A stretch of DNA of 64,000 nucleotides from a virus, in IMG/VR virus record IMGVR_UViG_3300002835_000030, positions 1 through 64,000 of that record; one strand, given 5' to 3'. The notes beneath the pieces are model-generated. The model searched no databases and was not told where the DNA came from. It worked only from the letters and a program-made list of their open reading frames with translations. The translations under genes were made by a program, and so were the position numbers. The number at the start of each line of letters is the position of its first letter. The stretch's first letter is position 1. Of this stretch, positions 44,001 to 51,681 are shown piece by piece.

Positions 44001-44951
44001 AAATATATGAAGGGTGTTATGGGGTTAGATGTAGATGAGATATGTCAAGCAACAATCAATCTCGCAAGAAAGAATTACGCAGACTTAATAGACGGTAAAG
44101 TTAAATTAGTGGGTAACTCTATTAAATCTAAGAAGATGCCAACATACATCGCAGAATTTATCGATAAGGGTATTAGTCTATTATTAGATGGTGATGGGTA
44201 TAGTTTTGTTAATGAATACTATGAAACAGTAGAAATGATTTACAATCTAGAAATACCACTATCTAAGATTGCAAATAAAGCCAGAGTTAGAATTAGTGTA
44301 GAGGATTATAAAAAGAAGATGAAGACTACTAATAAATCTGGTGGTGCAATGGCTACACAAGCACATATGGAACTTATAATTAATGAGAAGTTAAATGTAG
44401 ATTTAGGTGAAACTATTTATTATGTTAATACAGGTTCTAAAAAATCACACGGTGATGTACAAAAGAAAACACATAAAAATCCAAAATATACGGCAAAAGA
44501 TCTACAAATGCAAATCTCTTTCGATGGTAAAGTTGCAAAGGACGCAGTATTCAACGAAGAAATTATTCTTAATTGTAAATTAATTCCTAATAATATTATA
44601 GAAAACGATCCAGATGCGACAGGTGAGTATAATGTTGATAGATATTTAGATGCTTTTAATAAAAGGGTTAAACCACTATTAGTTTGTTTTGACTCTTTAG
44701 TGAGAGATGAGATTTTAATATCTAATCCTTCAGATAGAAAATACTATACGAGACAGGAATTAGAATTAACTTCAGGTCATCCATTTAAAGAAAGTGATCA
44801 AGATAAATTAAATGAACTATTAATCATCACTGATGAAGAGTTGGAATTCTGGAATAGTATCGGAGTATCCCCTACTTATATGTTCGAAGATTACGGTGTT
44901 GAAGATGAATTCTCATATGACGTAAAAACCCAAAGGACGGTAATTCAATGA
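41037..44951 (+). CDS. DNA polymerase family B with intein
   Basis: Phage replicative DNA polymerase, T4 gp43-like. Exonuclease motif I is FDLETTGLDP (about residue 167), motif A is FDFASLYPSIQL (about 465) and motif B is KILNNGMFGS (about 532). Motif C (GDTDG) is split by an intein: extein ends GD at residue 585, and T-D-G-F resumes at 945. Without the 359-residue intein the polymerase is 945 residues, near T4's 898. The gene ends in a 39-base overlap with the leftward neck gene. It depends on splicing: motif C Asp residues are on either side of the intein. Confidence 0.95.
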   Translation: MPASVEEIREYLEGYDEQKYIVGIESSYRDNKIHLIVHDPENGKSIEKHRLKPFLWMKSPDMTIFYGGDRRTLKSKMREYKIKFIPLSTEDENGENVSRLENGYKFLVQCRGTYGDLLNFFKEGGMGVYDEEYRSNFLAISPTEQFLIQTGKRLFKGMEDYNEVHRLSFDLETTGLDPHVCRIFQIGVKDNRGFQHVLSIDGNDDESLDDRESEAIVTFFKIINHLKPSIISGYNSENFDWYFFVVRCEKLGINIEKIAKTLGPIPFYRKKQTLKMGPEMEYYEQTHMWGYNIMDVYHAVRRAQAINSSIKQAGLKYITKYSNAAKPNRVYVQGDKIGKTYADKENDYWLNEENGEWGIIKDNVLPEGITKLKGCDIVERYLIDDLWETEKVDDIFNQATYLLSKVLPTSFMRSSTMGTAATWKLLMLGWYYKNGVAIPHTLDNRRFIGGLSKLLEVGYSQNVVKFDFASLYPSIQLTHNVFTDCDVMGAMRGLLQYNYDYRNKYKELKNEYAEKGDKEKSEYYDKKQLPLKILNNGMFGSISAPNVFPWGDTDMGEKITCSARQYLRHMIRFFNSKGFKPLVGDSVTYDTPIYVRYKTDKQCIDIIPICDLFNENSEFLDNEKLRDFEEKQFEVLTRNGWKEIKYVYRHETDKNIHRITTKDRLLNVTEDHSLFQNGIEIKPSSLKRTDKIDIYELPFNNDPTIEINEEVAFLYGFFLGDGSSICSSRKQKYKSRKTGIVNYNKGKRSDWKISNTRIELLEKLQQILKNEFSIEGIIKDYTKSSGVYNLVVHNSVFTKTFCENFYTSYREKKIPMIILNSTKEIKMSFINGVFNSDGYGDTIETCSDIGMKSQVVMSGISLLLKELDIEYKIKTRKDKQNFINFNLKNGNRNNSSFINKTKKKSDEVWKNETIINKDKNNYVYDISTEDGTFVCGIGGIIAHNTDGFNFSVPKDVDKYVYTSNGNHRFNKLGKTYKGMGAVVAEYNDKYMKGVMGLDVDEICQATINLARKNYADLIDGKVKLVGNSIKSKKMPTYIAEFIDKGISLLLDGDGYSFVNEYYETVEMIYNLEIPLSKIANKARVRISVEDYKKKMKTTNKSGGAMATQAHMELIINEKLNVDLGETIYYVNTGSKKSHGDVQKKTHKNPKYTAKDLQMQISFDGKVAKDAVFNEEIILNCKLIPNNIIENDPDATGEYNVDRYLDAFNKRVKPLLVCFDSLVRDEILISNPSDRKYYTRQELELTSGHPFKESDQDKLNELLIITDEELEFWNSIGVSPTYMFEDYGVEDEFSYDVKTQRTVIQ
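42792..43868 (+). mobile_element. Intein in polymerase motif C, LAGLIDADG type
   Basis: A 359-residue class 1 intein. N-terminal residue Ser1 (SVTYDTPIYV), block B TEDH (T84, H87), C-terminal block IIAHN with the extein +1 Thr. The endonuclease core has two LAGLIDADG-like helices, FLYGFFLGDG (about 128-137) and FINGVFNSDG (about 244-253), so it is likely a homing endonuclease that can spread the element. The insertion point within GD/TD is the known site for inteins in family B polymerases. Confidence 0.92.
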
Positions 44952-46058
44952 TTTATTTAGGTTTTCCGCCTCTAATGCTTTATTCTCTAATTGTTTAACA
45001 TTAGATAATCTTTCTAATCTTAAATCTAATTGTTCTAAAAGTTTAAGTTGTTCTTCTTTACCTTCATTAAGTAAACTATCGTAGTCCATAATAAGTTCTG
45101 CATCAGGTACTTTTAACGCTCCTTGAAACTTACCTCTAACCCTACCTAATGTTTCTTTAAATAAGGCAGTTAAATATCTCCTTACCCATATTCTAGTTGG
45201 TTCATTTAACTCTGAATATTGTATTTTATTTAAAGGTACATCATTAGGTAATTTAATAATGTCTGGGTTATCAGTTAAACATTGATTTCTATTATCATCT
45301 GTAACATCATAATAGTGATACCATACTTTAGTACCTGCGAGTCCAATCTGACTATTTACTAATCCTGCACCTGCGAAAGACAATCTACTTCCTGGTATAG
45401 GCATAAGATGTAATAATCTAGTTCCATTTGGTCCTGCGGTTACCTTATGACTTAATTCACTTCTAAGTAATTTAGACTTCAAACTAAAGTCTTGTGCTCT
45501 TAATAATACGTCAAATGCGGGAGCAACATAAAAACCACCATTACCTAATCCACCACCTTGTCCCCAACCTGCGTATGGGACTTGTCCAAAACCACCACCA
45601 AAACCATAATCCCCAAATCCTGCAAATGAATAGAGTGCATGATCAGTAGAGTTTGGTGTAATCCATAATACTTCATTAATCTCTCTACCTGCAGGTATTT
45701 GATATACTTGTTGGTTTTTAACTATTGACACATAATCCTTTTTAAGTTCCCAAGGACCTCTTTGTTGTAACCCCACTTGTTTAGAATATGCATATGAAAA
45801 GTTACTTTCAAAATCTAATGATCTAGTAGTTAATGCGAATGCAATATCTACTTTGTCTGCCTCCTTACCTAAAACTGAAGACCATTGATTTTCAATTAAC
45901 CAGTCTTGCACTCTTTGAGCGTAATCTTCTATTGCGGTTTCTAAAAGGGAATTCATTTGATCCCAATCCAATTCAATTTTCCTAACAGGTGCACCTAATC
46001 TATGTCTGATTTGGTTAAATAGTTCTGTTTTTAAATTATCGTTTAAAGAATTCGCCAT
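44913..46058 (-). CDS. Probable neck protein, gp13-like
   Basis: A 381-residue virion protein. The N-terminus (IRHRLGAPVRKIELDWDQM, then a helix LLETAIEDYAQRV) fits the pattern of marine T4-like neck proteins, in which RLGAP is followed by an E/D-rich helix. The middle has a Gly-rich loop (GFGDYGFGGGFGQVPYAGWG) and the C-terminal helix is charged. It overlaps the polymerase 3' end and shares a bidirectional late promoter with the rightward ferritin-like gene. Gp13 identity is an inference supported by gp14- and gp15-like genes at 51 kb. Confidence 0.5.
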   Translation of the reverse strand: MANSLNDNLKTELFNQIRHRLGAPVRKIELDWDQMNSLLETAIEDYAQRVQDWLIENQWSSVLGKEADKVDIAFALTTRSLDFESNFSYAYSKQVGLQQRGPWELKKDYVSIVKNQQVYQIPAGREINEVLWITPNSTDHALYSFAGFGDYGFGGGFGQVPYAGWGQGGGLGNGGFYVAPAFDVLLRAQDFSLKSKLLRSELSHKVTAGPNGTRLLHLMPIPGSRLSFAGAGLVNSQIGLAGTKVWYHYYDVTDDNRNQCLTDNPDIIKLPNDVPLNKIQYSELNEPTRIWVRRYLTALFKETLGRVRGKFQGALKVPDAELIMDYDSLLNEGKEEQLKLLEQLDLRLERLSNVKQLENKALEAENLNKSLNYRPLGFYVI

Positions 46059-46069
46059 ATTAATATGTT

Positions 46070-46081
46070 TATTTATAAATA
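46070..46081. promoter_or_regulatory. Bidirectional late promoter palindrome
   Basis: TATTTATAAATA, with TATAAATA on each strand, lies in the 56-base gap between two divergent genes. The minus-strand octamer is 11 bases from the neck gene's ATG; the plus-strand octamer is 33 bases from the next ATG. One site could drive both genes. Confidence 0.55.
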
Positions 46082-46114
46082 TTGCAATATTTATTAAATG
46101 TAAAATAAAAATAT

Positions 46115-46486
46115 ATGAAAGAGGAGTTGATATTAAAATTTATAACACTACAACAACAATTTAGATTATTACATTGGCAAACTAAATCACATGCACAACA
46201 TATCGCCTATGGCGATACTTACAATTCATTAGAAGATCTAATAGATACTTTTATAGAAATTTATATGGGTAAGTACGGTAGAGTGGAGTTCACTAATGGG
46301 GAAGGTAATATAACACTTTTTAATTTATCTAATTTAGATTTAAATACATTTATTAAAGATAATATAAAATGGGTGAAAAGTTTAGGGGAAAAGTTAAATC
46401 AAACTAACGATACTGATTTATTAAATGTCAAAGATGAAATTATGGCGTCATTAAATAAATTAAGATATCTATTAACTTTAAAATGA
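46115..46486 (+). CDS. Dps/ferritin-like small protein
   Basis: A 123-residue, fully helical protein. The first 50 residues (FITLQQQFRLLHWQTKSHAQ, then YNSLEDLIDTFIEIYMGKYG) carry the Dps-like LHWQTKSxxxHxxxxxxYxxLxxxxDxxxE pattern, which in true Dps binds iron and oxidants. The later helices are short. I recall a phage family of this type with unknown role (a DUF5856-like group). Starts right after the divergent late promoter; ends 4 bases into the next gene. Possibly a virion or metal-handling protein. Confidence 0.55.
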   Translation: MKEELILKFITLQQQFRLLHWQTKSHAQHIAYGDTYNSLEDLIDTFIEIYMGKYGRVEFTNGEGNITLFNLSNLDLNTFIKDNIKWVKSLGEKLNQTNDTDLLNVKDEIMASLNKLRYLLTLK

Positions 46487-46896
46487 TGAAAAATATAATC
46501 AGAAAAATTTTAAAAGAAGAAACTAGCCATAGTTATAAAGAATTGGGTAACCCTAATGGTTTTGAGGGTACCGATGTATATGACACAAAAGATGAAATTG
46601 CTATAGGACTATCAATAAAGGCATTAAATCATTTAAATTCCGCACTTAGAGATATTGAATCTGCATTAGAAAATGTAGAAAATGAAAACATTAGACGTGT
46701 TTTGGAAAAAGTTAAATCTATGTTGATTGTAGACTATGGTATACAAGGTGCTTTCGAACAATCAATATCAAATGGTAAACGACATAATACAATAATTAAA
46801 ATGTTGAGTGATGTCATCGGTAAAAACAGTAATAACAACTGGAACTTTAATCTAAATGGTGGGCACGAACCTAAAGCCCCTGAAGGTGTTTTTTAA
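46483..46896 (+). CDS. Hypothetical protein with IRKILKEE N-terminus
   Basis: A 137-residue protein that starts MMKNIIRKILKEETSHS, the short basic helix that recurs in several genes here. A helical middle (LSIKALNHLNSALRDIESAL and VENENIRRVLEKV) and a loose Asn/Gly-rich end follow. Translation is probably coupled to the ferritin-like gene (4-base overlap). It ends in a 26-base convergent overlap with the glutaredoxin gene. The function is unknown; the N-terminal helix could be a capsid-targeting peptide. Confidence 0.55.
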   Translation: MMKNIIRKILKEETSHSYKELGNPNGFEGTDVYDTKDEIAIGLSIKALNHLNSALRDIESALENVENENIRRVLEKVKSMLIVDYGIQGAFEQSISNGKRHNTIIKMLSDVIGKNSNNNWNFNLNGGHEPKAPEGVF

Positions 46897-47128
46897 CTAA
46901 TTCTACCGCCTCATTTATTGTCTGAAATGATTTTTCAGGTAAAAACGCAGTTTTTTCAATTAAAATTGCCGGTAAATATTCGTTATTTACTTTCTTAGAG
47001 AATTTTTCATATAGTTCTTCGTGTTTATCAACATCTAACTCAATAAAATCAATATTATTTTCTTGTAATTGATTTTTTAAGTTGTCGCAATGTGGACATC
47101 CTTTCATTGAAAATACTTTAACTTTCAT
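46871..47128 (-). CDS. Glutaredoxin-like protein
   Basis: A thiol-disulfide oxidoreductase, 85 residues, of the usual glutaredoxin size. The active site CPHC is at residues 11-14 in VFSMKGCPHCDNLK, followed by VKFIELDVD-like strand (IDFIELDVDKHEEL) and the cis-Pro region EYLPAILI. Phages use such proteins to supply electrons to ribonucleotide reductase, but no reductase is in the window. A TATAAATA octamer 9 bases before its ATG lies in the 3' end of the helicase gene. Convergent overlap with the previous gene. Confidence 0.85.
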   Translation of the reverse strand: MKVKVFSMKGCPHCDNLKNQLQENNIDFIELDVDKHEELYEKFSKKVNNEYLPAILIEKTAFLPEKSFQTINEAVELVKKHLQGL

Positions 47129-50100
47129 CTTCTATTTTATTTATAAATTCATTTATTATGTCATCTTCACCCATAATGGTTCCAATAATCTTTTTCTTTT
47201 CATTTAGTATATCCCATACTAAAGTATCAATAGTATTATACATTAACATATAATAAATATTAACAGTTTCCTTTTGCCCTATTCTATAACAATTATGTAC
47301 GTTATAGATACCAACCACAAAGGAATTATCATCTTCTACCGATAAATCATAAACTCTTTCTTCAGACTTTTTAGGTTTACTTATATTAATACTTTTAATT
47401 GGGTATGTTATATATCCATCTAATAGTTTTATCCTTTTATTTTTTACTTCATCTAAACTATATTCAATACTATAATTATTCTCACCTTTATTCGATAATG
47501 AAATTGGTCTACCTAAATTACAATTATATCTAATTAACTGAGATATTAATTTAATCGAAGAAGTTGTTGCTTGTTGAGTATTTTTCCTCCTATAACCATC
47601 CCCATGATAATACCCTTTTAGTAAACTATCTAATTGTTCTTCATTTAACTCATCAACCCAAATAGGTAATTGTTTTTCATATACTATCCCACCAAACCAA
47701 TCTTTAAAATTATATGCAAGCTCTTTAGAATGTATTGTACATGATTTGACATTTTTAGTATCGACATGGGTACTATGTTTTTCAATACCAAAACTTTCTT
47801 TAATAATTTTAATAATATATTCAGAAGCATCATACATTTTAGAGTTAGTGATTTTTTGACATATGTTAACGGTTGATGATTTAATGTCCGAAATAACTGT
47901 CCACCCTTCAGCAATGAAGAAACCAAAAGCATATAATAAATCATTTGTTAATTCTACTTTTTCTGGTAAGTTGACTAATCTTCCGTTAGTCTGTTCGACA
48001 TTAAAATTATTTTTAAATGTGTTAGAAACGTATGAGTTAACATTTAAATATTTTTTTCTTTCTAATGGTTGTTTAACCGATTTAATTGTTAAAAAATGAT
48101 TCCTAATATTGATGTCTTTTGCTTCTATCCACTTAAAAGAGTCTTCTTTATTATCATAGACATATAATTTATGATCTTCTGTAACGGATAATACATCATT
48201 ATAACCAAACGCATTTATATCATATCTTAATTTTTTACGTTCTAAATGGCTACTTTTACCGATAACCGGTTTAAAATTACCTTTATGTGTATATACAAAA
48301 TCACCAATATTAATATCCTCAATTACTTTATATCCATTTTCAGTTAACACCCATTGACCACCAAAAATACACCTATCTTCCGCTTGTTCGTGATTTCCAG
48401 GAACCCAATCTAATGAGTTCATAATAACAATTTCTGCCTTAGTTAGAGTTAATCCCACACCTGCCGCCTTAATTTGCCCAATAAATACTTTACAGCTATC
48501 ATCTTCTTGAAATCTATCTACAGATAATTGTTTTTGTTTATCAGACATACCACCTCTAACACATACCGCCTTATTACCGAAGTGTCTGTTAAATGCATCC
48601 ATCTCATCATTAAAGTTACAAAATATAATAACTTTTTTATTTAACTCTAACGCTTCTTCCACCTTTTCTATCGAATAGGGTACTGTTTCCATCGCAATAA
48701 AAGTCCTAAGTAATGTCATCTCCACAAGGTCTTTTGCAGGATTCCCCTTTTTCCCCTCTAAACGTCTTTTTTCTAAATAATTTTCCCAAACTGATTTATA
48801 CTCATCTACATTTTGTAATTCCAAATAAACTGGAGTTATTAACTTAGGCGGTAAATCTAAGACATCTTCTTTTTTTCTTCTTAATATTGTTCTTTTTGTT
48901 TTAGACGATAACTCATCTAAATTAGATGCCCCTTTAGTGACCCATACATATTTACCACCCTTTCTAAATCTCATACCTTCACAATAAGTTTTAGCGTAGT
49001 GAACCCAATTGTTTGTTATTGGTGAATCAATAATAGATAATAAATTATAGTAATCCATAGGTCTATTTGCGATAGGTGTGCCAGTTAATAACCATACTCT
49101 TTCACATGAAAAATTCTTAGATAAATCTTTTAATATTGCACCTCTGTTTGATTTGTGATTTTTAACATAATGCGCTTCATCTAATATTAATAGATCGGGA
49201 TTGAAGTCTGCAATTTCTCTCCTCAATTCCCACTCTTCGTATTCTTTATTTTTTTCTTTAACTGTATGGAAATTTTTGAGGATATCATAGTTAATGATTG
49301 TGAATCTCGCAGGATCCCAATAAGATCCTGTAATTATTGATACATCATCACAAAAATTTTGTACTTCCCTCATCCAATTTATTTTGAGTGATGAAGGACA
49401 AATTATTAAAACTCTTTCTGCGTTACATTCTAATGCTGCGACTATGGATTGGTATGTGTTGTGAGTTACTATACCATGTTCTGTAACATATAAGTGATCT
49501 TCTGCTGCAACTTGAATACATACCGCCTCACCCTGTTTTTCTAATTTTATATCTTTTATATATCTACCTATCTTATATTTTTTCGGTGGATTATATTCGT
49601 CAGATTTTCTTTTAAGTCTGAAAGGATTCATACCTTCAGGTAATTTTATATTAAGTCTATAGTTTATTCTACCCTTTACTATAGTACCGTCTTCTTTTTT
49701 GTAAGATCCAACCCTACTTTTTTTTCTAACAATTCCACCTAAAGAATGTACTATTTCGGCAACATCATCGGCTAATTTTTCAGACACTGTTGAGTATTCT
49801 GTCCCAGTAAAATTACCGTTTTTTGATTTCATACAGTGACCATCAGTATCCATAAGTCCTTGTAGAATAGAGAGTCTATCCTCTATTGAGGAATATTTAT
49901 AGATATCAGGAATAAATTTAGAGTATGATAATTTACCATTTAAACCTAATGATGTAATTTCTTTTTTAATGGTATTAATTAAATTGATTCTATTACCATT
50001 TTGTTCTTTACCCTCATTAATAAATTGATTAGTAAATATTTCATCAAAATCATTTCCGTCTAATAAAATTCTAATATAACCTGAATTAGATATATGGTCA

Positions 50101-51101
50101 TCACCAATGATAACACCTAACAAATATGGGTCAATAGGTAATTTATCATCATTACTAAATTGGATTGTCTTCACTATAGGTATTTGCCACTTATTTTGAC
50201 CATTATTAGTTTTATAATAAGTTTTAAATTTATAAGATCTTTTTTTATTCCACCCTTTACCATACTGTTCTAACTCTAATTTTTCATCAATCATTTGTTC
50301 AACACTTAGTGTGTGATACTTATTTTCTCTATTTTTAGAGTTTTCTCCACTATTATTACTACTTACAGTCCATAAATGTTCTTTACAACATAACGTAGAA
50401 TACCCATCATTAAATGTTACCCTATATAAATCCTTAACCCCTTGTGGGTATACCGCCTCAACTAAAGTAGGTTTTCCATCAGAACCGATAACATAATCAC
50501 CTGATTTTATATTACCTATTTTTTCTCTTCCATAGGGTGTAAATACTTCAGAATTAACACACTGGGCTTTACCTAAACCCATGTCGTCCGCCAAAATACA
50601 CTTTTTCTTCTTCATTAAGAACTTAATCCCATCCTCTTGATGTTTAAATGCCTTCCACCCTCTTTTATCTAATTTTTGATACTTATCAAAATCAATATCG
50701 ATTTCTAATTCTTCATAATGAATATCATCTAATATTTGTGTTTTAGGTATCCATAATAATTTAACATCCTTTTGGTTTTTATATAACTTACATATAACGT
50801 GTATCGCTTTCTCCGATTCCGCCAATAAAGTTTCTAGAAATATTTTTTTAGGTGTTATTTTTAATTTGTGTTCTTCTTGTAATTCTTCAGAAAAATAATT
50901 AGTTAATTCTATAACTTTATTTAATACCTTTGGTTCAAAGGTAAAATAATTTTTTACATAGTTTGACTGATTATTAGTAAGAAAATATTTTTTTTCGGTT
51001 TCTTTTTTTTTGCGCATGTAGTTAATATAAGGGTTTTTACCCTCATATGTCATAAGTAAATCTTCACTATCGAGATTTTTAATATCCTTAACATCCAACA
51101 T
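47118..51101 (-). CDS. SNF2-type DNA helicase/translocase with two inteins
   Basis: A dsDNA translocase of the SNF2/SMARCAL1 kind, possibly remodelling forks or annealing strands in phage replication. The 1327 residues include two inteins; the spliced protein would be 597 residues. Motif I is DDMGLGK-T, split by the first intein; LILDEAHYVKN (motif II) and LLTGTPI (motif III) are intact; motif VI is QAEDR-CYRIGQ, split by the second. The N-terminal 120 residues are not recognised. Catalysis requires both splicing events. It overlaps the glutaredoxin start by 11 bases. Confidence 0.92.
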   Translation of the reverse strand: MLDVKDIKNLDSEDLLMTYEGKNPYINYMRKKKETEKKYFLTNNQSNYVKNYFTFEPKVLNKVIELTNYFSEELQEEHKLKITPKKIFLETLLAESEKAIHVICKLYKNQKDVKLLWIPKTQILDDIHYEELEIDIDFDKYQKLDKRGWKAFKHQEDGIKFLMKKKKCILADDMGLGKAQCVNSEVFTPYGREKIGNIKSGDYVIGSDGKPTLVEAVYPQGVKDLYRVTFNDGYSTLCCKEHLWTVSSNNSGENSKNRENKYHTLSVEQMIDEKLELEQYGKGWNKKRSYKFKTYYKTNNGQNKWQIPIVKTIQFSNDDKLPIDPYLLGVIIGDDHISNSGYIRILLDGNDFDEIFTNQFINEGKEQNGNRINLINTIKKEITSLGLNGKLSYSKFIPDIYKYSSIEDRLSILQGLMDTDGHCMKSKNGNFTGTEYSTVSEKLADDVAEIVHSLGGIVRKKSRVGSYKKEDGTIVKGRINYRLNIKLPEGMNPFRLKRKSDEYNPPKKYKIGRYIKDIKLEKQGEAVCIQVAAEDHLYVTEHGIVTHNTYQSIVAALECNAERVLIICPSSLKINWMREVQNFCDDVSIITGSYWDPARFTIINYDILKNFHTVKEKNKEYEEWELRREIADFNPDLLILDEAHYVKNHKSNRGAILKDLSKNFSCERVWLLTGTPIANRPMDYYNLLSIIDSPITNNWVHYAKTYCEGMRFRKGGKYVWVTKGASNLDELSSKTKRTILRRKKEDVLDLPPKLITPVYLELQNVDEYKSVWENYLEKRRLEGKKGNPAKDLVEMTLLRTFIAMETVPYSIEKVEEALELNKKVIIFCNFNDEMDAFNRHFGNKAVCVRGGMSDKQKQLSVDRFQEDDSCKVFIGQIKAAGVGLTLTKAEIVIMNSLDWVPGNHEQAEDRCIFGGQWVLTENGYKVIEDINIGDFVYTHKGNFKPVIGKSSHLERKKLRYDINAFGYNDVLSVTEDHKLYVYDNKEDSFKWIEAKDINIRNHFLTIKSVKQPLERKKYLNVNSYVSNTFKNNFNVEQTNGRLVNLPEKVELTNDLLYAFGFFIAEGWTVISDIKSSTVNICQKITNSKMYDASEYIIKIIKESFGIEKHSTHVDTKNVKSCTIHSKELAYNFKDWFGGIVYEKQLPIWVDELNEEQLDSLLKGYYHGDGYRRKNTQQATTSSIKLISQLIRYNCNLGRPISLSNKGENNYSIEYSLDEVKNKRIKLLDGYITYPIKSINISKPKKSEERVYDLSVEDDNSFVVGIYNVHNCYRIGQKETVNIYYMLMYNTIDTLVWDILNEKKKIIGTIMGEDDIINEFINKIEDES
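47138..47145 (-). promoter_or_regulatory. Late promoter octamer before the glutaredoxin gene
   Basis: TATAAATA on the minus strand, 9 bases before the ATG and inside the last codons of the helicase gene. The same octamer lies 7-11 bases from four other start codons in the window. Confidence 0.4.
47292..48371 (-). mobile_element. Intein 2 in helicase motif VI, LAGLIDADG type
   Basis: A 360-residue class 1 intein between Arg and Cys of EDR-CYRIGQ. Cys1 opens it (CIFGGQWVL), block B is TEDH (T64, H67), and it ends YNVHN with Cys +1 from the extein. Two LAGLIDADG-type helices are seen (AFGFFIAEGW and LKGYYHGDGY), so it is likely an active homing endonuclease. Motif VI supplies the arginine finger of the ATPase, so splicing is needed for activity. 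Confidence 0.9.
49458..50567 (-). mobile_element. Intein 1 in helicase motif I, class 3 features
   Basis: A 370-residue intein between Lys and Thr of the Walker A GLGK-T. Residue 1 is Ala (AQCVNSEVF), not Cys or Ser, because the next extein residue must be Thr to restore GKT. It shows the class 3 WCT set: Trp66 two residues after His64 (EHLW, block B), Cys350 at block F position 4 (AVCIQV), and extein +1 Thr after VTHN. A LAGLIDADG endonuclease is present (YLLGVIIGDD; ILQGLMDTDG). Class 3 inteins use the block F Cys in place of residue 1. Confidence 0.88.
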
Positions 51102-51157
51102 AATTACAATAATAAGGATTTTTTTCTTAAAAATAAATATTTATCTATAAAAGATAT

Positions 51158-51679
51158 ATGACACAACCAAAAAGAGTACCGATTGAGAGGTTAAATAAGT
51201 TTTACTCTCAAGAAGATTTTGAGTTAGACATCGATTTTGGTAGGGAATGGTTAGAGGGTGACATTAACATTAAAGTTATTCTCTATAGGGTAGACAGGAC
51301 TGAAACCACCAATGACGATATATATGGTGAAACAGGTAAGGGTGAGATAAGATTTAAACCACCTATAGAAATTCCTGTGAATTTTAATTACGCAGCACCA
51401 ACAAACAAAAACTACAACTCTGATGGTTCATTGAGATATTTAGAGAGAGGTAATATTACTATAGGTGTATATCAAGATCAATTAGATGAATTAGGTATTG
51501 ATATTAGTTATGGTGATTATATTGGTTATCCTGAAACAGAAACAAAGACAAACTACTTTACTGTTTCTAATGATGGTAAAATATTTGCGGATAACGCACA
51601 TACAATAGTAGGGTATAAAGGGTTCTATAGAACTATTACTTGTGTACCTACTGATTTAGATGAATTTGACGGAAGATAA
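51158..51679 (+). CDS. Probable neck/head-tail joining protein, gp14-like
   Basis: A 173-residue protein whose middle fits the pattern of marine T4-like gp14: DDIYGETGKGEIRF, a PIEIPVNFNY strand, then ITIGVYQDQLDELGIDISYGDYIGYP and a PETETKTNYFTV turn. Overall a beta-rich neck protein, which would join head and tail. It is followed, 2 bases later, by a gp15-like gene, and a sheath gene lies downstream, the T4 order 14-15-18. A TATAAAAG element close to the late octamer precedes the ATG by 4 bases. Confidence 0.5.
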   Translation: MTQPKRVPIERLNKFYSQEDFELDIDFGREWLEGDINIKVILYRVDRTETTNDDIYGETGKGEIRFKPPIEIPVNFNYAAPTNKNYNSDGSLRYLERGNITIGVYQDQLDELGIDISYGDYIGYPETETKTNYFTVSNDGKIFADNAHTIVGYKGFYRTITCVPTDLDEFDGR

Positions 51680-51681
51680 TT

